Origin: Mailhella sp.
Lineage (GTDB): Bacteria > Desulfobacterota > Desulfovibrionia > Desulfovibrionales > Desulfovibrionaceae
Direction: 5' to 3'
Assembly: GCA_020024815.1 (NCBI GenBank)
Contig: JAHHTE010000045.1
Location: 1 to 12,710, forward strand
DNA length: 12,710 nucleotides
Shown here: positions 1-8,398 of the stretch, one piece after another
How positions within the stretch are numbered: the first letter of the stretch is position 1
Layout: every line of letters starts with the position of its first letter
Program-made: the position numbers and the translations under genes
The notes under the pieces: model-generated
Database searches by the model: none
What the model saw: only the letters and a program-made list of their open reading frames with translations
What the model was told of the DNA's origin: nothing

Positions 1-10
1 CTTTTGTATA

Positions 11-30
11 CAAAAGAGCTTTTGTTTTTT
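11..30 (+). terminator. Small stem-loop plus T-run, probable terminator of a gene left of the window
   Basis: Arms CAAAAG (11-16) and CTTTTG (19-24) form a short hairpin followed at once by six T (25-30), the form of a Rho-independent terminator read rightwards. The stem is AT-rich and short, so it is weak unless it extends left of the window. The 5' arm can also pair with CTTTTG at 1-6, giving a competing hairpin. The gene it would serve is not visible. Confidence 0.4.
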
Positions 31-63
31 CTACATTTATTAGAAAAAATTTATATAATATAC

Positions 64-100
64 AAAAACAAAAATTCTTTTGCACGCAAAAGAATTTTTG
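64..100 (-). terminator. Rho-independent terminator of the ftsY-pfk-addA-addB operon
   Basis: A perfect 15-bp inverted repeat lies at 69-83 and 86-100, with only two bases between the arms (in practice a four-base loop). Read leftwards, the 3' arm runs into a U-rich tail (complement of A64-68). It sits about 75 bp past the stop codon of the last operon gene, in the right orientation. Because the upper strand also has T95-T99 inside the 3' arm, it could act weakly in the other direction. Confidence 0.7.
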
Positions 101-103
101 ACA

Positions 104-164
104 TAAAAAGTTTGTAAGAGGGTTTTAGGGGGAGAAACTTTTACAAAAGTTTTTCCCCTAAAAA
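104..164. repeat. Imperfect palindromic intergenic element next to the addB-like stop codon
   Basis: Arms at 123-142 and 145-163 pair over about 18 bp with one mismatch and one bulged base, around a two-base centre. The arms contain a purine block AGGGGG against TCCCC, and AAACTTTT against AAAAGTTT. The left flank TTTGTAAGAG (111-120) can alternatively pair with CTTTTACAAA (138-147), so two foldings compete. There is no T-run at either end, so it is not a classical terminator; it may protect the 3' end of the leftward transcript or be a dispersed palindromic repeat. The arrangement resembles intergenic palindromes I recall from Desulfovibrio genomes, but I could not check for other copies. 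Confidence 0.5.
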
Positions 165-174
165 ATAATACTAA

Positions 175-3100
175 TTAACAATAATCTTTATATGGACAAT
201 AAATACAATGCTGTCCTTCAAAACATTTCCATTCTTTTGCATGAACAATATGATTTAAAAGAAAATCTAAAATAACTTGCATACTATTAACACGAATTTC
301 TTTTAATTGTTCCCAAATATCTTCTGGATTTTGTTCATTTTCTTCTTTTGTTTTTTTCTTTCCTTTTTTTACATCAAGCAAAGAAACTTCTTTTTCTTCT
401 TTACGTTCTTTTAGAAAAACCCAAGAAGCATTAAGTTTAACATCTTCATTTTTTAAATCTTGCGTTATGTTTTTACCAAACAAATAAAGATAATACGGTA
501 ATTGAATATCATCAATTAACAGTGCTAATTCTTGTAATAATTGATATGCTTCTTCACTTGCCCATGCTTTATTTTTATTAACATTACCTAATTTTTCTAT
601 AAAATCTTTCTGTTGCCAAACATCTGTTTTACAAGTTTTTCTTTTTCCTGTTTTATAGTCAACTATCCAATATTCTTTATCATTTCTTTTATCTATTCTA
701 TCTGTCTTTCCTTGTAAAGTAAGGCTATTTACTCCATAGGGATTTTCCTCAAGAGCAAAATTTATAAAATATTCTTGTTCCAAAGCTATTGGTGTTACAA
801 TAGGAGCTTTTTCAAGATATTCTTCTAAATGCATAATACCAATTTGCTGCATCATAAAATAACTATCAGGAAAAAAACATTCTTCCCAGTTTTCTTTATT
901 AAATTCTTCTGCAAATAAACGTCCAAACAGTTCTTGATTTTCTTCATTAAATTCAAAAGATTTATTGAGAGAATTATGATACAATTTATTTAATACTCTA
1001 TGTATTTTATCTCCTAAAACTTTTGGATCATCTCCATATCCTACTGAATCTAAAGTATTAATTTTTGCTAAATAACTATAATAAAACTTAGCAGGACAAT
1101 GCAAATACGTATCTAAAGCTGTTGCAGTAATTTTTTTAGGAAAATTATCTTTTAAACAAAGTCCCATTGCTTTATCAGTAAGCACAACACCTTTCTTTTG
1201 TCGACGTAATGGAGCTAACGGATTTGACATAAGCACACGAATACATGGTGCAGAATTTTGCATATTCCCTAAATGAGAAATATCCATTTCTTGAACAGCT
1301 ATTATTGCATTTTGTTCCTTTTCTTTTTCCCAAATAAGTTCTTCTACAAAACGCGAACGTATGCTTTTAGAATTTTGAATTTCAGATGTTTGTACACCTT
1401 GTTGCCAATAACAATATACATTATTAGCTCCTTGTATAAGCCTATAAAAAGTATGTGCTATAATACTTTCACGACTATGACTATCAGGTAAGCCTATAAC
1501 ATTTCTTAAAGAATCTGGCATAAGTGGATCTTGACTATGCACACCTGGAATATTACTTTCTGTCATATCCAAAATAAATACAGAGTCAAAGCGAAGTAAA
1601 CGAGATTCCAACATACCAAGTACCTGCATACCAGTTAATGGATCTGCTTCAAAAGGAACACGCTCTTCCAAAATTAATTGTTCTAAGATATGAAAAAGGC
1701 TAGTTATTGGAAATTCTTCTTCTGCTAAACTATTTTGCATAAGTGCTGGTAAAACATTTTGTAAAATTCGCACTAAAGCTTCTTTATCTAATGGAAAACG
1801 ATTCCACACAACCTTTCCATTATTAATCAATAATTCAAGAACATGTTGTAAGGCAATGCTTGCATCTGCCAAAGTATAAATATTTTCAAAACCAAAAATA
1901 AGCGTTTTAATAAATTGTTCCCAAAAAGCTTCTAATGTATCAGATACGTTATGTGTAAATTCTCCAGTATCAAAACTAGTTGTAATATTTTCATAAAATT
2001 CATACAAAGGAAACATAGCTTTTTGCGAAGATAATTCCTTATCTAATTTATATAAACATTTTCTCCAACCAAGATAATTTTCTTTATCATCACTTAACAA
2101 CATTTTTGTATATGGATGGTGAAGTAGTGCCGTAAAAGTTATCCAATCATATAATATTATTCCATTTTCATTTTCTTTTTTTGTTAATTGTAATTGAAAA
2201 AGTATTTCTATATATTGCCAAAGTAACGTACGTTTAATAGGATACCCTATGGAAATATTAATATTTTTACTAGGTAATTCATGCAAAACAGGCATAAGAA
2301 GTGAAGGATTTGGTAATAAAATAGCTAAAGTATCGTCCCGCTCTTCATGAGTTTCTTGTAAATAAGGGAGTAAATCTACTTTCATTGCCTTTAATTGTGA
2401 ATGAACATCAAAAGCAGAAAGAAAATGAATTGTAGGTTTTATTTCTCTAGGTTCACAAGCTAATACTGTTTCAGCTTGCCATTTTTGCACCCATATTTTG
2501 TGATCAGTACAAGAATAATGTGTTTTTTCTCTTTGAGTTACAATTTTACTATCTGTATGTAAACTCACAATAGCACCTTTTTGCCAAAAATGTTTTAAAA
2601 TAACATTTTCTGCTCCAGTAAGTTGCACAAAACCAGCAAAAATAATAATTTTATCTTGCAATAAATACGGAACAAAAGAAGAAAAATATTCTTCTTGCTC
2701 TTGATCTGTTAAATCTAATAGATACGGTAAAGAAGTTTCAAAAGAGCCATAGTTTTGATATGCGTCATAAGCTTTAATATATTCTGCTGTTTTAAACATA
2801 TCATAGGCTGTTGTTGTTACATTTTCTTCTTCCAAAAATTCAAGATATTGTTCATATATTTCATGCAATTCTGAATGTAAATGACTTGCAAAAGGAGCAA
2901 CTTCCCCTTCTGTATAATCAATATTTTGTGGTAAAACTAAATGCTGAAAACATTCTTCAAAAAGTTTGTCTAAACTACTTGCCCATGGATAAAATTTTGC
3001 CATAAGCAAACTTTCATTTTCAACAATATTTTCATCATCTTTTATATTAAGTGTTGCAAAAAAATGAGAAAGTTCTTTTTTCTCTGCAAAGATGGTTTGT

Positions 3101-3456
3101 ACTATTTCATATAATTTAGCATACCTATCAAAAGGTTCTAATTCCTTAAAAAGAGCCTTACCTCGTTCATAATGACTAAGGCATAATTTATAGAATTCTG
3201 TATTTGTCAATATTTGTGGCAAAATACTTGCTTTTCCATTTTCTTTTGCTAAGCGTTTATAACGAGAAGTCAAATATCGTTTTGGTCTTGTATTAGGAAA
3301 AACAAGCACAATATCTTGAGAATTTATAGGCTTTTCTTTATTACTGCATAAACAATCTATAAGTTTTTGTACTTCAAATAAATAATCTTTATCCCAAGGT
3401 ACAATATAAAATGGATTTTCTTTATTATTATGATATTCTTGACAAAAATTACTCAT
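175..3456 (-). CDS. addB: AddB-like PD-(D/E)XK nuclease subunit with iron-sulfur cysteines (double-strand break repair)
   Basis: Probable second subunit of an AddAB-type helicase-nuclease that processes double-strand DNA ends in the cytoplasm for RecA-mediated recombination. From the ATG at 3456 it is 1093 residues, close to the usual AddB size. The N-terminal two-thirds looks like the degenerate UvrD-like half of AddB: no Walker A motif is visible, as in several proteobacterial AddB proteins. The C-terminal nuclease domain is intact: GxxxH (G815-H819), GKTDRID with D919/D922, and VDYKTG with D933 and K935. Cys787 in CPAKF together with C-x2-C-x5-C (C1084, C1087, C1093, the last residue) matches the four 4Fe-4S ligands known in Bacillus AddB. 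A Lys/Glu-rich insertion lies near 1015-1045. The ATG is preferred over a TTG four codons upstream, because GGGGGAG lies just 5' of the ATG and would otherwise be inside the gene. It overlaps the upstream helicase gene by 8 bp. The family is clear; the subunit name is inferred from architecture and partner. Confidence 0.85.
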   Translation of the reverse strand: MSNFCQEYHNNKENPFYIVPWDKDYLFEVQKLIDCLCSNKEKPINSQDIVLVFPNTRPKRYLTSRYKRLAKENGKASILPQILTNTEFYKLCLSHYERGKALFKELEPFDRYAKLYEIVQTIFAEKKELSHFFATLNIKDDENIVENESLLMAKFYPWASSLDKLFEECFQHLVLPQNIDYTEGEVAPFASHLHSELHEIYEQYLEFLEEENVTTTAYDMFKTAEYIKAYDAYQNYGSFETSLPYLLDLTDQEQEEYFSSFVPYLLQDKIIIFAGFVQLTGAENVILKHFWQKGAIVSLHTDSKIVTQREKTHYSCTDHKIWVQKWQAETVLACEPREIKPTIHFLSAFDVHSQLKAMKVDLLPYLQETHEERDDTLAILLPNPSLLMPVLHELPSKNINISIGYPIKRTLLWQYIEILFQLQLTKKENENGIILYDWITFTALLHHPYTKMLLSDDKENYLGWRKCLYKLDKELSSQKAMFPLYEFYENITTSFDTGEFTHNVSDTLEAFWEQFIKTLIFGFENIYTLADASIALQHVLELLINNGKVVWNRFPLDKEALVRILQNVLPALMQNSLAEEEFPITSLFHILEQLILEERVPFEADPLTGMQVLGMLESRLLRFDSVFILDMTESNIPGVHSQDPLMPDSLRNVIGLPDSHSRESIIAHTFYRLIQGANNVYCYWQQGVQTSEIQNSKSIRSRFVEELIWEKEKEQNAIIAVQEMDISHLGNMQNSAPCIRVLMSNPLAPLRRQKKGVVLTDKAMGLCLKDNFPKKITATALDTYLHCPAKFYYSYLAKINTLDSVGYGDDPKVLGDKIHRVLNKLYHNSLNKSFEFNEENQELFGRLFAEEFNKENWEECFFPDSYFMMQQIGIMHLEEYLEKAPIVTPIALEQEYFINFALEENPYGVNSLTLQGKTDRIDKRNDKEYWIVDYKTGKRKTCKTDVWQQKDFIEKLGNVNKNKAWASEEAYQLLQELALLIDDIQLPYYLYLFGKNITQDLKNEDVKLNASWVFLKERKEEKEVSLLDVKKGKKKTKEENEQNPEDIWEQLKEIRVNSMQVILDFLLNHIVHAKEWKCFEGQHCIYCPYKDYC

Positions 3457-6400
3457 TTTCTCCCCCAATCAAGCATATTGTTTGAACGTCTAAATATACA
3501 AGCAAAGCACAAACCTTTTCGCCTGTTGCCTCTGCTAATAAAGAAATATAATTTTCCATTTGTTTTTTATTGCTAGAAACAGGTAATTTTTCATCTAAGT
3601 ACCCAGTTTTATAATCAACAGCTAAAAATCCATAGCCTCCAAATTGTTCCTTATATGCTTTTGGTATTTGCACAAGTAAATCAACACGAAATAGTTCGCT
3701 ATTTTTATCTGTTAGAGCGTGTTCTCTATATCCATAATCAAACCAAAATTTTGCTCCACCAAAAGGTTCTTGTAAATTTGCAAACCATAATAAAATTTCT
3801 TGCACAGATTGAGCTAATTCTTCTAAATTTGTTCCTTGCTCATTATCTGTATCATGCATTAACCGTCCATAAGGTAATTGTTTTATTGCCATTTGCGTAG
3901 CACGTTTGCAACTTTCATATATATCATTAGAGAAAACAAGATATTCTAAACTCTTATGTATAAGAGTACCACGTTTTGTGGAAGATAATTCTTTTTCTCC
4001 CATAATTTCTTCAAGATCAGAACGGAAAATGCGTAAATCAGGCAACCAACCCATTAGTTCTTTTATTCCAAAATTTTCTTCTTTATAATTTATTTTCTTT
4101 TCTTCTTTTTTTATTTTTTCTATTGGAGAAGTTATCCAAGATATTTTTTTTGCATAATAAAGTTCATCATCTTTTACTTCTTTAATATCACCAAGTTCAT
4201 TAAATAATTTTTGAATAGCATTTTTTATTTTTTTACTTGGTTCTTCATTTCCTAGTGGCATAACACCATTACCTAAAAAATATTCAACCGTACGTAATGT
4301 TTGACTAGAAAGAACAGGTTCTTCTAAACTTTCACCAAAATGAAGAATATCATCATTTTTAGTAAAGTTTATTTTTTTTGTTTTTATTAATTCTTCAAAC
4401 ATATTATCAATAAAATTATAATAATAGCCTGCACCTTTTTTTTCTCTTTCTATATTTGTAGGCATAAAAATATGTAATTCATATTTTGGACGTGTCCAAG
4501 CAACATAATGTGTATTAATATTTTCTTTTATTTTTTCAAAAAGAGCTTTGTAATACGGTTCACCATGTTCTTTTTTTAAATTTGTATATAACGTAAAAGT
4601 GTTATCCTTATAAGGTATCGCAATTTTTTTCATATCGCCACTTGGTGCAAGTCTAAAACTATGCCAAGGAATAATAACAGCATCAAATTCTAAACCTTTA
4701 GATTTATGCATAGTCATAACTGAAACAGAATCCATATCTTCTGATAAAGGAGCTTTTTCATTTTCGCCGTTTTCTTCCCACCAAGTAACAAAACTATTTA
4801 AATCAACTATGCCATTTTCTTCTGCTAAATATACAATTTCTTGCATACGTAATAAATAGACCTCTGCATCACGATTTCTTTCTACTACGTGCAAACGCTC
4901 ATAAACTTCACAAATTGTATCATAAGCAGTTAAAACACCTGCACCATCAACCATCACTTTAAAATACATTTCCCAAGCTGTTGGAAAAACGTCTTTAAAA
5001 TGCGTATAACAAGAAATACCTTCCCTATTTTCAGCTAAAAACTCCAAAATCTTTGAACGGTCAACAAGCTCATAAAAAGACTTTGGTAAAATATTTTCCC
5101 CAAGTAAAATATGGCAAAAAGCATTGTCATCTAAAGGATTGGCTAAAAAATGAAGAAAAGCCACTAATTCAACAATAATAGGGTGATCTTTTAATCCTAA
5201 ACTTCCTTGACTTACAACAGGAATATTATGTGCTAATAATATTTGTGAAACTTTACTTACTTGTTCATTAGTAAGCGTTAAAACACAAATTTTTCCATAT
5301 TCATAACGCTTATGTAAATTTTTCACCATTTCAGGCAAAAGACAAAGAGCTGCTATTTCAAAAAATTTTTCTGATTCATGTAAATAATGAACTTCAACAA
5401 GACCTTTATCTTTTACTTTTGCTAATTGTTTTGAATTTATTTGTTGTTCTATTTGTGCATAATCTCTATTTAATTCTTGTGTAGTATCATCAAAAATATT
5501 TTGTTTTTCATCTATTATAATTTGACTACGTGTACTATCTGAAAGAAGAAAAGGCAAAGAAGAACAAAGGATAGGAGCATTTTCTTCTTTTAACAAACTA
5601 AAAAAAGCATTATTCCATTTTACTATATTTTCAGCACTACGCCAATTTTCTTTTAAAACATCACTATTAATTATATAACCATTATGAGCTAAATCTTGTG
5701 GTGCGTCATCAAAAAGTTCTGATTTTCCACCACGCCAACCATAAATGGCTTGTTTTACATCTCCCACAAAAAGCACACTGCCCCCACTAGAAAGGGCTTC
5801 TTCTGATAAATCTTTTAATGCTTTCCATTGGGATAAACTTGTATCTTGAAACTCATCATATAAAATATGCTTTAATCGCGTTCCTAAACGACAATATGCA
5901 GCAGATACTAAAGTACTATCCATAGAAGAATTATTTTTTAATGCCAATAAATTTTTAGCCATTTGTCCATTATCATTCCCTAAAAGACTAGCTATTAAAT
6001 ACGGCATTTTTTGCGTATTCATTTGTTGTTCTTTTTCTTCTATACGAGTTAATTCTTTGGTAATGATAGAACCTAAACTGATTATTCTATACATTAACTT
6101 ACTATTTTCTAAAATACATTGAACTTTAGGCAAAGTAAGTAAATCTTTTTGTAAAGTAAAATATGTTGCAATAGCCCCACCATCATAATCTTTAGAAGCC
6201 TTATTCACTACTTCAGAAAAAGTATTTTTATATAATAAGCTAGAACTATAATTTGATTTAGTTAATGCATCTAACAAATAACTTTTTACAGCTATTTCTT
6301 CTTCTTGAATATGCGTTAAAAGTTCTTGACGAAGTTTTTCAATATTTTCTTGTAATTCTTCTTGTTCTGTTTGTAAAAAATTTACTTGTGCAGAAATTTC

Positions 6401-7087
6401 ATCTAAATTTTCAGAAGAAAACTCTTCATTATTTGAAATGCAATAATTTACAAAATTTTTAATAATATTTTTTATTTTGTCTTTAGCAAAAAAATTAGTA
6501 TGTTCTTTTTCATTTATTAAATAAGCACATAATTCTTGAAAAAAGAGTTCATAAACTGGATTATGAATAGCTTGTTCTGCTATATCTAAATAGATTTTTT
6601 CTATTAGATCATCAGAATTAAAAACAGTTTCAAAATTAGGAGCATATCCTAATTCTAAAGCAAAAAGCCCAATAATTTGATTTAGTAAACTATCAATAGT
6701 CCGAATATTTAACGCTCCATACTGACGAAAAATATTATCAAGCATTAAAAATGCTTTTTGTGATTTTTCTTCTAATTCTTTTCTATTCTTTAATAATTCT
6801 TTATCTAAAGCATTTTCACTTTTAAAAGCATATTGTTTTAATCGCTCAATAACCTTTTCTTTCATTTGGTTAGCAGCAAGATTAGTAAAAGTAATGGCAA
6901 GAAGTTCAGAGAAATTAAATTTTATTTGTTTTTCTTGACTTATTTTACAGCTTTCGCAAGGAGCTAAATCACTATTAAATAATAATTCAACAAAATTATT
7001 TGTTAATGTGTATGTTTTTCCTGACCCAGCAGAAGCATTTATTTTTACAAGAGTTTTTTCCTCTTGAGCTATTTTTTTTCTTGCCAT
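3449..7087 (-). CDS. addA: AddA-like UvrD/Rep-family helicase-nuclease (double-strand break repair)
   Basis: A 1212-residue superfamily 1A DNA helicase fused to a RecB-type nuclease, the AddA architecture at about its usual length. All helicase motifs are present in order: motif I ASAGSGKT (18-25), Ia around LLAITFTNLAANQMKEK (62-78), II YDEFQDT (410-416), III VGDVKQAIYGWRG (441-453), IV NWRS (481-484), V MTMHKSKGLEF (791-801) and VI YVAWTRPK (861-868). The C-terminal nuclease domain shows GxxxH (G1040-H1044), D1136 in FRVD, DYKTG (D1158, K1160) and a Q1176-Y1180 pair like the QxxxY motif of RecB nucleases, so both the motor and the nuclease look active. Residues about 224-265 are rich in Glu/Gln and probably coiled. 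The start ATG follows GGGGGG three bases upstream, nine bases after the pfk stop. Its last codons overlap the AddB-like start as ATGAGTAA, implying translational coupling. AddA gives ATP-driven unwinding; Chi-like recognition cannot be judged here. A stand-alone UvrD/PcrA is excluded by the nuclease domain. Confidence 0.9.
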   Translation of the reverse strand: MARKKIAQEEKTLVKINASAGSGKTYTLTNNFVELLFNSDLAPCESCKISQEKQIKFNFSELLAITFTNLAANQMKEKVIERLKQYAFKSENALDKELLKNRKELEEKSQKAFLMLDNIFRQYGALNIRTIDSLLNQIIGLFALELGYAPNFETVFNSDDLIEKIYLDIAEQAIHNPVYELFFQELCAYLINEKEHTNFFAKDKIKNIIKNFVNYCISNNEEFSSENLDEISAQVNFLQTEQEELQENIEKLRQELLTHIQEEEIAVKSYLLDALTKSNYSSSLLYKNTFSEVVNKASKDYDGGAIATYFTLQKDLLTLPKVQCILENSKLMYRIISLGSIITKELTRIEEKEQQMNTQKMPYLIASLLGNDNGQMAKNLLALKNNSSMDSTLVSAAYCRLGTRLKHILYDEFQDTSLSQWKALKDLSEEALSSGGSVLFVGDVKQAIYGWRGGKSELFDDAPQDLAHNGYIINSDVLKENWRSAENIVKWNNAFFSLLKEENAPILCSSLPFLLSDSTRSQIIIDEKQNIFDDTTQELNRDYAQIEQQINSKQLAKVKDKGLVEVHYLHESEKFFEIAALCLLPEMVKNLHKRYEYGKICVLTLTNEQVSKVSQILLAHNIPVVSQGSLGLKDHPIIVELVAFLHFLANPLDDNAFCHILLGENILPKSFYELVDRSKILEFLAENREGISCYTHFKDVFPTAWEMYFKVMVDGAGVLTAYDTICEVYERLHVVERNRDAEVYLLRMQEIVYLAEENGIVDLNSFVTWWEENGENEKAPLSEDMDSVSVMTMHKSKGLEFDAVIIPWHSFRLAPSGDMKKIAIPYKDNTFTLYTNLKKEHGEPYYKALFEKIKENINTHYVAWTRPKYELHIFMPTNIEREKKGAGYYYNFIDNMFEELIKTKKINFTKNDDILHFGESLEEPVLSSQTLRTVEYFLGNGVMPLGNEEPSKKIKNAIQKLFNELGDIKEVKDDELYYAKKISWITSPIEKIKKEEKKINYKEENFGIKELMGWLPDLRIFRSDLEEIMGEKELSSTKRGTLIHKSLEYLVFSNDIYESCKRATQMAIKQLPYGRLMHDTDNEQGTNLEELAQSVQEILLWFANLQEPFGGAKFWFDYGYREHALTDKNSELFRVDLLVQIPKAYKEQFGGYGFLAVDYKTGYLDEKLPVSSNKKQMENYISLLAEATGEKVCALLVYLDVQTICLIGGENE

Positions 7088-7096
7088 AATCCCCCC

Positions 7097-8386
7097 TTAA
7101 TCTTTTATCATACCTTTTAAATTTCCTTGCCCTGTTGTTGCTAAAACAGAATACCAATAATGCGATGTAATATCGAGTTTCCGTCTTTTTTGTGTAACTA
7201 AATCAAAGGGTAAATGCACATAACGACCTCGCAATTTTGCAACTACCATATGTGTTTTTCCACTCATAGCAGCATGAACAGCATGACGACCTAAAAAACC
7301 ACAATAAACTCTATCATCAGCATTAGCTGGAACAGCACGCACAATATAACTTGGATCAATATATTTTATACCAATAGGAATATTTTTTTCTTTAAAATAT
7401 TTTTTTATTTCCTTTTGTAAATATAATCCAATATCTTGTAATACAATATTCCCAGAGCTATCTGTTTGCCCTGTTTTTGGCATTAAATGTTGCCCTGCCC
7501 CTTCAGCCACAACAATAACAGCATGATGTCTATGAGCAAGACGTTTTTCTATGGCAGGTAAAAGCCCTCCTTCACCTTGCAAAGAAAAATCTATTTCAGG
7601 TACAAGTACAAAATTAACTAAACTTAAAGATAATGTTGCATGAGCTGCAATAAATCCAGATTCTCGTCCCATGAGTTTAACAATTCCTATACCATTATAC
7701 ATACCAATAGCTTCAGTATGGGCACAAGCAATGGCTGTTGTTGCTTGGTCTACGGCTGTTGCAAACCCAAAAGATTGTTCAACAAAATTAATATCATTAT
7801 CAATAGTTTTTGGAATACCAATAACAGAAAGTTTTATCCCATGTTTTGCCACTGCTTCAGAAATAGCTTGCCCTGCTTTCATGGATCCATCACCACCAAG
7901 CACAAAAAGAATATTTATTTCTTGTTCTTGTAAAAATTTTGCTATTTCATCAAAATTTTGTGGTCCACGCGAAGTACCTAATATAGTCCCCCCAAAAGTA
8001 TAAATATCAGAAACAAATTGTGGCGTAAGTTCAATTAATTTATGTCCATATTTTTCTATAAAACCTTCTAACCCGTATGGAATTCCTATAATATTTCTTA
8101 TTCCATAACCATGCCATAATTCCATAACTAAAGAACGGATAACATCATTTAATCCGGGGCAAAGCCCTCCACAAGTAACAATAGCTACTTTTGTTTTTTG
8201 TGGGTCAAAATAAATTTTTTCTCTAGGCCCTGCCTCTTCAAATAATAAATGATTTTCCCCTGCAACACCTTGTGCAAATTCTTCTTGCACATAAATAGGG
8301 ATAAGCTTATTTGACACAAAATTTTGCATTTTAGGGTTGTTAAAATTCATTTCCCCTAATGTAGAAATAACAAATTCTGTTTGCAT
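7097..8386 (-). CDS. pfkA: ATP-dependent 6-phosphofructokinase (plant/TP0108-like type)
   Basis: Phosphorylates fructose 6-phosphate to fructose 1,6-bisphosphate, the committed step of glycolysis, in the cytoplasm. At 429 residues it is longer than the 320-residue E. coli PfkA, having an N-terminal extension of about 65 residues. Visible motifs: CGGLCPGLN (72-80) for the phosphate-donor loop; FGGTILGTSRG (131-141); GGDGS (164-168); PKTIDND (192-198) with the catalytic aspartates; MGRESG (239-244) and PEIDF (263-267) for sugar-phosphate binding. Gly167 sits where ATP-type enzymes have Gly and PPi-type enzymes Asp, while Lys193 is the residue usually seen in PPi enzymes. This Gly/Lys pair is known in ATP-using plant and trypanosome-type PFKs, so ATP is the likely donor, with PPi not fully excluded. 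The effector site of PfkA is not recognisable. Shine-Dalgarno AAGGGG lies eight bases before the ATG and overlaps the ftsY stop codon; the ftsY gap is 12 bp. Confidence 0.88.
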   Translation of the reverse strand: MQTEFVISTLGEMNFNNPKMQNFVSNKLIPIYVQEEFAQGVAGENHLLFEEAGPREKIYFDPQKTKVAIVTCGGLCPGLNDVIRSLVMELWHGYGIRNIIGIPYGLEGFIEKYGHKLIELTPQFVSDIYTFGGTILGTSRGPQNFDEIAKFLQEQEINILFVLGGDGSMKAGQAISEAVAKHGIKLSVIGIPKTIDNDINFVEQSFGFATAVDQATTAIACAHTEAIGMYNGIGIVKLMGRESGFIAAHATLSLSLVNFVLVPEIDFSLQGEGGLLPAIEKRLAHRHHAVIVVAEGAGQHLMPKTGQTDSSGNIVLQDIGLYLQKEIKKYFKEKNIPIGIKYIDPSYIVRAVPANADDRVYCGFLGRHAVHAAMSGKTHMVVAKLRGRYVHLPFDLVTQKRRKLDITSHYWYSVLATTGQGNLKGMIKD

Positions 8387-8398
8387 ACGTTATTCCCC

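Noticed and set aside
3454..3468. TTG at 3468 as the start of the AddB-like gene (1097 residues)
   Set aside because: The Shine-Dalgarno GGGGGAG lies between this TTG and the ATG at 3456, so it serves the ATG.
3449..7087. Phage-defence helicase-nuclease (for example a Gabija- or Zorya-like system) as an alternative for the addA/addB pair
   Set aside because: Both proteins match the AddA and AddB architectures, including the four iron-sulfur cysteines, and the neighbours are housekeeping genes rather than defence or mobile genes.
7671..8003. Open frame of 110 codons on the + strand opposite the phosphofructokinase gene
   Set aside because: It lies wholly antisense to a gene with clear family motifs and has no sensible ribosome-binding site or protein-like composition.
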